Under the pieces are notes generated by a model. That model did not search any database and was not told the origin of the DNA. It was given only the letters and a program-made list of their open reading frames with translations. Below, piece after piece: positions 28,101-40,300 of a stretch of DNA of 64,000 nt (its first letter is position 1; each line of letters starts with the position of its first letter). Source of the stretch: Poecilobothrus nobilitatus (lineage: Eukaryota; Arthropoda; Insecta; Diptera; Dolichopodidae); assembly GCA_947095535.1 (NCBI GenBank), contig OX352773.1:155056771-155120770 (forward strand), given 5' to 3'. A program made the translations under genes and the position numbers.

Positions 28101-31100
28101 CACATATACCCAAATATTCTTGTAGTTTAGTAAAGTTTAAGTAGAACATAATATTTTACTCTAAAATGTTCTCTTAAATTTTTTAATTTATCCTATATAT
28201 AATACTAAATTTTTCTAAATCTCTTTTTTACCAAAAATCCTTCCTACATCCTTATCCCATAAACCATAATGTACATGTAAGTTCTAACCTTAAATTTGGT
28301 TTAAATGGGGAAGAATCACGTGCTATACCTCTGATTTAAATGGGGAAGAATCACGTGCTATACCTCTCTATAAATGCAAGATATAACAAAAATAAGATAA
28401 TAAAAAATTCCAGTATAAACAAATAAATATCCAGATATAAATGAAAAACATTTTTATTACACCTTGTAAGTATAACTGAAATACGAAATTATTTAAAAAT
28501 ATGAACAGTAAGTTTTAGTAATTCTACATGTGAGAGGACTAGTACTGTCCAGTTGGGTGCGAATTAATTGAGATTAATTCTAATAATAAGAATATATTTC
28601 TAATATATTCCAACTTTCTTAAATTATCCATTTAATAATAATTTTCCTAGTACATCTTTCCTATTGCTACATACATCAGTGGTGCAGACAAACTTATCAG
28701 TTAATCAGTTAAGAAAAAAGAATTCGTTTTTTATACATTTAATATTTTACACATATTCATATTATTAGTCTAGTTATTTTGATCATATGGCGCTGATTTC
28801 ATTTAAGTAACTCACATTAGATTTTTAAGATAATTTTTAATTTTTAAATTCTGAATAGTTTAATTCTTCATTTAAGATTTGATTCCCGAAAAACATTAAA
28901 TTTAGTCATCAGATTAGTTTTAAATTATTATATTTCTTTTAACTTCGACTGTTAAACAAAAGTGATGTTCTTTAAAGTGATTCATTTCTAACATTTTTAA
29001 TAATTTTCAAGAAAATATACGTATGACAAAAATACAGCTAGAATACATTAAAACTCGCTATCTTATCGAGAATTATAACTTCAGGTTGGAACTATCTTTA
29101 AATGAGTTTTTAAGTAAATGATAGGAACTTTAGCAAGGATAAGAAAAAAAAAATAAAATTGTTCATCTATATTGCCCTCCTCTGTAATGTTTTCACTTTT
29201 AGAAGAAGCAAATCGTTATGTGGCAGCAAGTTACTTAATGTCAAAAACTTTTGCACCCTTTCGTATCACAATTAATGTAATTTAAATTAAATATATCTAA
29301 AAGACCATCATTCCCATCTAACATCCTATTTTAAGATATTTTATAGTTTTTGTTAAACCTAATATTTGTATATTAAATAATAATAATTCATAATTCCGAC
29401 CATCTACTATCGAGTATCGACCACTGCCGAAATTCACTTCGCCCAACTATTTCTCGTCAAATTAAACATAATTGTATCGAAATGAAAAATAAAAGTATAA
29501 TTATTTAATATTTATTCAAAATAGCCTTTTAAATTTCTGTTGCTTAGAAATAAATGTCAAACCCGACCATCAGCGAAAAAAATAAAAAAATATCTTAATC
29601 TCGGCGACGACAAATTTTTAGTTGAACGTTATTAGTCTTAATTGTGACTAAATACATAAGAGTGGTCTTCGATGGTCGAAATTCTGTTTATTACTTAATA
29701 TTTTCATTTTCTAAACTAATTTAAAAAAATAAATAAAATACACAAAATAGTACATATTATTATATTACTTAGATAGAAAAAAACTACCCTGTATTCAATC
29801 GCAAATAAAAATGGAAAATCAAAATAGTGCAAGAAATAGAAATTCAATTAAGATTCGGAATGAAAAAACAAAAAAGAAAATCAATTGAATAGAATAAAAT
29901 AGTCAATAGATGAATTCAATATAGATAAAACCAAAATACTTTGAAAAACTTTTTTAATTACATTTTAATTGGAAAACTAAAAATCTACTTTAAAGATTTT
30001 TAAATACAATCGACACCTAAAAATAAAAGCATTAAAGAAAAATCAATAGAAAAAATAAAATTCCGTAAAATTGTATATAAAATCTCTGTATTACTTCTTT
30101 TGAAAATCCTTTGGGTTTAGATCAAAATTAAAAAATTGAATACATATGAATAATTTGTTGGTTCCTCTACAAAATCCCAACTCACAAAATCCAAAAACTC
30201 AAAATCCAAAACACAAAATCCAGACACCACAAAATCCAAACCCCATAAAATCCAAACACCTCAAAAACCAATTCACAATCTCTGGTTGTAGCCGTTTTTA
30301 ATAGCTGCGTTTTTTCTACAATATTCTGCATTTAATATTGAATTAATTAAATAAAACAAATTATTGGAACCCTGATTTTGTAACGAACTGTAAGATCTCT
30401 CCCAATTATTTTTTCCTACATACATATCTGAACCAAAAATAGTGAAGGCTGCCGCTCTCAAACCTTCAAAAAACAAATTATTGGAACCCTGATTTTGAAT
30501 AACTATAAAAACTTTCCTAAACCTCGCAAGGCCTATAACCATGATTTTGTAATCTACTCTAAGATGCCTATATATTGTACATACATATTTCAATTACACA
30601 GCATTCAAAATAATCTCTTATTTGGATCTATGTAAGTTAAGATTTAGTCATGTTTGTGTTACTAATGTTTGGATCATGTGGTATTTGGCTTATACTATGT
30701 TTGGATTATATGCTTTTTGGATTTTATGAATTTCTGAAAATGAAAAATGTTTGTATTTTGTGGCTTTTGGATTTTGAGAATTGGGATTTTGTACGATTAC
30801 CTAATTTATTTTGTATTTTTTTGTAAAATTGGACGATTTTTCATTTTATCATTGATTCATTTTTCATTATGAAAAATTATCAAATATTTTGGAAGGATTT
30901 TTTTTATTACTTTGTCGCTTTCCTTCATTTAATTTTGAATGCCTTTGATTTTTTTTGTAAAATGAAAATTTAACAAATATTTTGAATGATTATTCAAAAT
31001 CGATTTTTGATTTTGGTTTTTGATTTTACGGTTTGAATTTGGAGGATTATGCATGTAGCTGAATATGTGTGATTTCTTTTGTAGGACATTGTATATGAAA

Positions 31101-31291
31101 TTGTTAACTTTAAAAAATTTGATATTATTTATTTAACTTTTGTAAGTACATAAATGAATGAGATAATTCAGCCTTCTTCAATTGTAAAAATGAAAGTAAT
31201 ATATATATATATCCAGGCAATGGTGTAGTGGTAGAGGTACCGACCTTTAATTTGACTCTACTCCTTTATAGGAGTGTGATGAAAAAAACAC

Positions 31292-31322
<31 letters not shown>

Positions 31323-34300
31323 TTATATTATTCCATATTACAAATAGATAGGAAGGTAGGTATAGTCGTTTCTTTTCTTCTTATGTGTTTTCCTATCTTA
31401 AGGTATTCAGTCAAAAAAACACATACGCATTTTACATTACATTATATAATTAAAATTTTAAAATCTATTAACTTTGAATATTTTTTGAAGTCCTTGTTAA
31501 TCTTCTATATACTCTTTTAATTAGACATATACTCATGGGTCATAAAAGAAAAATTTCAAAATCATTAATTTTCTTGAAAAAATTTCTAAATATATCTACA
31601 AACATTTTGTTCCAAGTATACATACTACATATGTATTTACAAAAACAACAAATACATTTTTTTTATAAATTTTGTGGCTATAAGATTTAAGTCAGCAAAA
31701 ACAGGGTTTCAATCATTTCGGAGCTGGGGGCTGCCGTTTCTAAATATCTAAAAAAATAAATAGTAATAGTTATATGAACTCCAACAGTCCCCTTAAATAT
31801 GATAATATAAAATATTTAAGTATAAAATATTGATATACACGAAAAACTACGAATTTTTATTTCAATGAAACTTGAAAAAACTCTTAAAAAACTTCTGTCC
31901 TTACTCCTAAAATAAAGCTCACATGATTCAAATTTTACAGAAGTTGTTGCCATAAAACTGGATCATCATTTGCAAAATTTCAGATACCTAGATTGAATAG
32001 ATACTGGGTTATTTCCATTTAAAGAAAGAAATTGTATGGGAGCTACTCGAACCCGGCTGCCGAAAATGTTGGAGTTAAATAGAAAAACTAAAAATTTTGC
32101 AAAAGTGACGTAAAAAAAATTTCAGCCTCCTAGCTTCTTTATTTTTTGAGTTATCGTGCGGACGGACACTGAGATATTTTCATTTAAAAAGAGAAGTTGT
32201 ATGGCAGCTACCCAAACCTGTTGCACCAGCACAACCAAATTTTACAGAAGTTGTGACCATAAAACCTGAATATCATTTGTAAGATTTCAGACCCCTAGCT
32301 TCATTAAGTTCCAAGAGGTGCAAGAAGCCTGGACCAACTGCTCTAGACCAACCAAGTTTACAAAAGCTTTTGGCATGTAACTTGACACTTCTTCTTAAAT
32401 TTCAGATACCAAGCTTCAATAAACACTCAGTTATTCTCATTTAAACGGAGAAGTTGTATGGCAGCTACCCGAACCCGCCGCACCACCACAACCAAATTTT
32501 GCAGAAATTGTTGCCATAAAACTTGATCATCATTTGCAAAATTTCAGAAACCTAGCTTGAATAGATACTGAGTTATTTCAATATAAAGATAGAAGTTGTA
32601 TGGCAGCTACTCGAACCCGCCGACCGAAAATGTTGGATTTAAATAGTAAAACTAACAATTTTGCAAAAGTGACGTTTGAAAAAATTTCAGCCTCCTAGCT
32701 CCTTTAATTTTTGAGTTATCGTGCGGACGGACGGACATACATGGCTGAATCGACTCAGAATTCGATTCTGAGCCGATCCATACCTTTGATACTATATCTA
32801 GCTCGACTCCTTTAAGGTGTCACAAACGTAATGGTAAATTTATTATACCCTTGAACATAGTTCATACGGGTATAATAACACCTGAGTAACTAAGGATTTA
32901 TCTATATCTTTTAGGATTCATTTTTGCAAGAAATGTTGCATTAAGAAAAAAAATTTTAAATTGAAAATTCAAAGATACTATTATACAACGGTGATATAAA
33001 ATTTTTTCCCAAACTTCTTATATACATTGGATGTTACAACAAAAATTCATAAATACTGTTTCATATTATTCCATACCACATAATATTCATATAATATTAA
33101 TTAAAATTTTGAAAAAATTAATTACATGGAAAATTTCCAAAATAACTGTTAACACGATGATTTATTAATGTCATTATATTAATTATATACGTATATAGGT
33201 ATATAAAATGAATTATAAGTTACGAATTAAAATTGTTTATTTATTTTGAATATTTCTTTGTTTATTTTATTGGTTTATTTTATACATATTTTGTTTAAAG
33301 TATATCAAATATGTATATGTATATGTATTACTATATTAAATTTTAGTTAAATTAGTTAATTTAATAAATAATTATTTATTTATTTATAATTTAATTTATT
33401 TAATACAGTCATTTTATTTACCGTTTCAAATTAATGGATATTAATATTTTAATTTTTTTTTTTATTTACAATCATCAGTACACATGCAAGCTGCATTAGT
33501 ATTAAAACTTCATTATCTAAAAATTTATTATGATAAAAGTTTAGTCTAGAGATTTTATGAATGATGAGTCTTTTAGTTTCTTCCCTTATGATGTCTTAAT
33601 TGTATTTTCAGTTATAAAAATAACAAAAATTCCGATAAACTACATCTTGATTTGGATCAATAATATAAAAAAAAAATACAATAACTAGCGGCCCTGTATA
33701 GCTGGTGTGTAAGTTTATTTTATTGTGCCTTATAAATTAGAAAAGAAAATCGTATGGGATACAAATTCTCTTGATTCCAAAAGAAAACAAAAAAAACCAT
33801 GATTCTAAACATACTTATGTATGTTATATGTTAATGTAGATTTTGTAATAGAAAAATCGTATACAAATAGGCACTTATATTCAAAACTTAGCAGAATGTC
33901 AGAATACGTAGTGTGTGGCTGAAAACTACTAAATTATAATAATAGATTTTTGGCCTGTTGCCTGAAAGGCATGTGGGTCAGCTAAAAACAAGAAATAGTC
34001 TAATAGTGTTAAATCACAACTTCTTGGAGGCCATTCAATATTACAATTTCTTGAAATAATCGAATCTCCAAACTTTTCTCACAATAAATCGGTTATTGCA
34101 CGTGCTGTGTGGCACGTAGCCCCGTCTTGTTGGAACCAGATGTTGTCAAGATCAACTTTTATATCAAGATCAATTTCGGCTATAAAAAGTTGGTTATCAT
34201 CGATCTATACCGCTCTCCATTGATAGTAACGGTGTTACCAGCTTCATTTCGAAAGAAGTACGGACCTATGATTCCACCAGACCAAAAATGGTGGAATCAT

Positions 34301-37300
34301 AGGTCTAAACTGTCAATTTAGGTGAATGTAATGGTTTTTCATGAATAATTTGTGGATTTGCTTCGCACCAGAATCGACAGTTTTGTTATGACATACGACT
34401 TGATTTAGTGAAAAAAGTGCTCGAAAATTGGATTCAAAAGAAGTCGTGGAGGCCATTTGAATGACGTTTTATTCAGAACTTAATTATATCGATTGTACTT
34501 CACATTAAATAAAAAACATTTGAATTTCCTTGACAATTAGTATGTTTTTTTTTGAAAAGAAATCATATCACTCAAATTGGAAAACCCGTATATTAAATAT
34601 TATATATTAAAAATTAAAAATTACATCTACTATTATATCTTATAATTTAATTATTTTTCCTAGGCTGACCTTTTCATTCTTTGCCAGAGTTTCTATCAGT
34701 GACAATCTCTTATTCGCCCAAAAGTTCCTTGTTTCGCTACAATCAGCGAATAGGTCTTAGATAAAATATATATATATATACGTATATGTTAAAACGTTTA
34801 GGCTTTAACTGAAGACATTTTTAATGAAGGTGAAGATTTTTTTAATTTAAGTGAATGTATTCACTTAATGTAATAAAAGTTAAAGTAAAAAAAAAATATA
34901 TAGATAAAATATATACTTAAGTATATACATAAATATCAGTTACAAATATATAAATTTATTATGTACTTATATATGTATATTAAATAATATTTATATAGCA
35001 TAAATTACTGAACGAAAGATTAAAAATTCACTTAAAATAAAAATATCTTAACTCGAAGTAAAAAATATTCACTTAAAATAAGAAACCAATTTTACTTGTA
35101 AAAAAAGTAAAAAAAAATATAAAAGTAAAAAAGTCTTCAGTTGAGGTAAAAAAGGTATATATGTACTTATTTTGGAAAAGTATATTACCCTGATTTTGTA
35201 ACCAACTATAAAATCCCTTCAAATTCTCTTTTTAATACATATCTCAACATTCAAGGATTTAAAATAGCTAATAAAATTTTTGAAACCCTATAATAAATAA
35301 AATTTTGTAGGAAAACAGGCGTTATTGAAATAATATGATTTTAATAAATAAGAATTAAGACTTAGGTACTCTCAACGTAACTCGTATCTTTTTTTGCAAA
35401 AAAACATAATTAAAGGAATTTAAATCCCAAACGAATTTAATGATGTCGTTAATTTCTATAAAATATTTAAAAATTTGAAATTCTTTTATTAAATTTTACC
35501 ACAATTAATTTGTTCTTTTTGAAAAAACATAATCCAATATTATTCCATAATTCAGCACATTCATATCCCTCACCAGAGATTTTTGTATACTTTGATAAAG
35601 CTCCACCAATATCATTGCGAGACTACATAAAATAAAATTTATTTGAAGAAAAATAAATAAAAATTTTATTACGGTTTTTAAGTATTTTTCAAAATTATGT
35701 AGTAGTAACCAGATTTTTTTATTTTTTTTTTTTAAGTAAATAAAAATAAACTTACTTGTAATATTGCACCAAAAGCTAAAAGACCCTTTGGAAATTTATC
35801 ATTAATACTAGTTACTTCAATTAATTTATCAAAGGCACGTTGTGGATCATTCACTTTCAGATATAAAACACCAATTTCTGTTAAAACCTCTTGATTTTCT
35901 GGTACAATTCTATAAGTACACAAAGAGAAGCAAAAAAAAAATATATATATAGAAAAAGTTTTATAAGAAGTATCACATGAAATAAGTACTTCTTGTTTGC
36001 CAGAAACAATTTTTTTTTTTTTTTTTTTAACTTAAAACTGTTATTTGAAAATTAATGTTTTACAATATGGTTAAAGGAAATGATTATATTCTTCTTTTTT
36101 TTTGTTTTCAACCACTTAAACAATGTCTGAAGAATTATTTGTAAATTATTACAATAGTGTGCAAAATAATGAAACTAATTACTGGACTACTGGAGGAAGT
36201 TTCAAACACTGCTCTAGCAGCTCTTAAACCGAGAGAAATTTCGACGATCTCTCTAACAGCTTTTAAACTGGGGTAAGTTCCGCAGATACGAAGTAAATAA
36301 AAAATGATTGGTTAGCATATTGTTTTTAGGTAGCGGTAATTTTCCATTTTCATACTAAATTGTAAAAAGTTATGCAATTTTTATATCGATTTATAAAGCA
36401 TTTATAAAGCATAAATTTAAACATTTTTATGTAGTTTTCTTTTTTTAGGTTGAAAAAACATATTAAACAGAACTTGAGGTAATAAACATTTGAAAATAGC
36501 ACTTTTCTAATTTTGAAGCGCTGTATTTCCATAATGAATGGGCCAACATAATTTTTTTAATGAGATCTATTCATGGTTACAATTGCAGTACTCCTTCTTA
36601 AAAGGTATAGACATTTTATAAGCAGTTGGACGGTCGGACGGACAGAATGAAACTAATTAGTAAATGTTGTAAAATTATATAAAGTCTGTGCATATTAAAC
36701 TTTTTAATAACACAACAAAACCTTTCATAACTGAAAAAGTTAAACATTCCATTTACCACCTGTAATAGTAATTAGCCATAATTAAAAAATAAAAGTGGTC
36801 AAAGATAAAAACAAAACTACCAGATACAATTTTGAAAGAAACGGGTCTTCTTGATTTAGAATATTCTGCGTAGTAATTGGGCACACTGATATTATTATAT
36901 TATTAAAGTTAGTACAGCCACGTCTGAAAAGAAAAGGCTGTGTAATTTCCTTGTCACATTTATGTGGCAGGGGAATAAACGAAAAAAAAATTCCTTATAA
37001 AACGATTTTCTTAGCAGTTAGCCCAAAATATATATATACATATACATATTATCAAAATAAATTGAAATAGATAGCAAAATATGTCCTATCAAATGATTGA
37101 AAAAGTGTGAAAACTCAAAAAGGAACTATGTTTTATAATTCTTAAATATCCCAAAGTTCCCAAAATTTGCTTTAAAAAAAATAAATTAAGATTTGATTGG
37201 GCTAGCAATGATTTAAGTATAATTTTCAGGCATAATTAAGGTATAACGAACATTGGTATATTTTCAGTTATCGACTCAATAATATGATCACAGAAGTTAC

Positions 37301-40300
37301 TCTTTATTAACCCACCGTACTACTAAGGTACCTACTTTTTTTTACATTTCACTTTTAATATTACAAGATTACAAAGTCAAAAAGTTATTTTCCTTGACTT
37401 TTGATAGTAAAATCCATTATAAATGCGTATAGTTACTAATCTGAATCACAATTAAATAATTAATAAAAAAAAACAAGCTTCTGTAAAAACTAGAAAGCTA
37501 GATTACTTTCGACGCATTTTGAGACATCCTTGTAGTTCTTTGCAGTAAAGTATCTTATGTAAATTATGTTTGAAAGAGAAGGCGAGTGCCGGGTAGTAGA
37601 AGAATATATTGGATTACGTCAATGGTTTAACAAAAGCATCAAATTACTGTTCAGATCAGCAGTAAACCAAGTAAAAATTGCCGTCATGTTGGGCAACTTC
37701 TAAAGCGGTTAAGGCACAGAAAGAAGTAGTACAAGAAAAAGTTACCCAGTATACTTAATATCTTCAAGAATAATTATTATATTCGTGACTAAATATTATT
37801 AGTATTAGATTTATATTTATTATTTTGCAAATAACTGTATGTACAAATTATCCTTAATATAATCATTGTTATTATACTTACTGTAAACAATTTTCAAGGA
37901 TTTCAATTGCTTTACCATATTCTCTTTCATTTCTATAAATTTCCGCTAGTCGTTTATAACTTTCATATTTTTTACCAATTTGTATTGCCTTTTGATAATA
38001 TTCTTTCACTTCATTCATAAGATTTGAAATGCTTAAAGAATTTAAATCAGTTGATGTTGTTGTTGTTGGTGGTGTGTTTGATGTTGTTCCAGATGTTTCT
38101 TCTTTTGATGGTACTGTTGCTATTGGTAATGATGGTAATGTTGATGTTTGTTTTTGTGCAATATTCCATTGTAAGATTTCCGCTATATAATGAAATATCT
38201 CTGGATCTGGTCTACGTAATTGTGTTGACATTCTTTCAGCTTCTCTAAATACACCCATAGCTTGTTTAAAACGACCCATTGAATATCTAAATTTCAAGAT
38301 AAATAGATTTAAAAAAAAAAATTAGAAAAAAATATTATTTTTAACATAAAAATGATTTCTATTTATAGTAAATTTCATTAGAACCTGCATATAAAATGAC
38401 ATTCGAAACGAATTTTTATCAGTAAAAAATAACGTTTATTAATAAAAAAAACTAAAATATATATTTGGTTATAGTATAAATAGATTTTTCGCAATATTTT
38501 CAATTTTTATTTTTTTTTTAGTTTATTCCCCTACCACATAAATGTGACGACATTTAAGCATTTCCTTTTCAGATGCCGCTGTAAATGTCGTAAGAAGGAA
38601 TTATTCTTACGACGTGTGTGGGATTTAAACTCACACTCCCTCGGTGTTTAGATTGTATTTTTATACGCTCTAATGTACTAGGCCACCTAGGCCCCTATTT
38701 TGAATTAAAATTGATATTTATCCTGAAATTGGTACATTTTGAGTCATCCACAGAAATATTGTCTTCTGAAAATTATTCTTGAAAGCAAAATTGTTAAAAT
38801 GCGAGTGGCAGAAGAAAAAAAATTTAGCTTATGTCAATGGTTCAACAAGAGCAACAGACCCTTGTCTCAGCAGTAGATAAAATAAAAATTACCGTTATGT
38901 TGGCGAACATTCAAAATTAATAAAGCATAGAAGGAAAACCTTACTGATTACACTTTTTAGATATCTTTATTGAGATTAGTAATAGCATGTAATTGTAGTA
39001 AGTTTCAAAAAATAAAAAATTTCTGGTATTTATTTGATGAAAGTCTCTACGTTTAGGCAACGTAGTTAGAGTGTGGATATTGGCACAGTTTACATCATGA
39101 ATATGAAGAGATCATTTATTAGCAACAAGTCTTTTTCACTCTGTATATATTCTGTTTTTTTCCTCCACCTATAGTTATAAAAGCTTTTTATCGATTTATT
39201 TTGAATTACTTGGAGTTCATTAATTTTTTGTTTGGGTGTTGCATCCCATAGTTTTATCCCATAACTTATGTGGCAATGAAAAAGTGCTTTTATACTGAAG
39301 TTTTCACGCTATTTGGTATCATAGAAGATATCCTATTAAATACTTCAACAATTGATGACAGTTTATTACAAAGACAAGAGGTATGAAAATCGTATTTTAG
39401 TTGATTATCAATCCAAATCCCAAGATATTTAAATTCGTTTACTTGCTCTAATGAATTTTTTGAAATTTTGACGTTAAGTATCGGACGCGAAGAATCAATT
39501 ATCATGTATTTTTTCTTTTTTTTGTATTGATTGTTACTTTTTGGTTGGTCATCCATAGGCATAGTTTGATTATTTCGCTATTCATTTTTGATTGCAGTGA
39601 GCTTTTAGCATGGAAAATAAGGTAAACATTATCGGCAAATAATATTATTTCTGCATCAATACCAGTGTCAGTTAGGCAATCTATAAATATTCCAAATAAT
39701 AATAGGCCAAGTAGGTATACTTCCTTGTGGTACGCCGTAAAAAATTTTTCTTTTGTGCTTGTTAGTCCAATTTGAGTGAATTGTGAACGTTGACTTAAAT
39801 ATGAGTTAAACCATTTTTGCGCTGATCCTTTTATACCATAATATTGCATTTTCTTTAATAGGTAATATATTATAATATTGTATTTTATTATAATAATAAC
39901 TTATTTTTTCCCATAGTATACTTCCCTCACAAAACCTTTGCAAGTAATTTTCTCTGTCTACAGACGCATTACAGCTTTTATTTGTTTTGGTTTGTTTTAC
40001 ATTTTCTTAAAAAATAGTTAAGGTACAAAAGGTTAGTTAGATTTAAATTTAATCAACTGACAGTCTCGAAATAAAATTACTGGTATCTTTTTAGCACATT
40101 TTCAGAAAAAATTGAAAAAATGTGCCTATTAGTTTCACTCTGTCTGTTCTTCTGTCCGTCCGTCTGGGTGTTTACAAAATTTCTACACCGTTTAAAATAA
40201 AGCAATGAAATTTTAAGTACGAATAGGTAACGCCAAAAAACTAATTTTGTGGAACAACTTTTTTTGGTAGCGCCACCCGTTCTAGAGCTACAGCCCTACA

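Noticed and set aside
34109..34321. 70-codon plus-strand frame
   Set aside because: Antisense to the mariner-type transposase remnant.
38024..38248. Plus-strand Leu/Met/Val-rich frame
   Set aside because: Antisense shadow of BBS4 exon b and its Thr-rich repeat.
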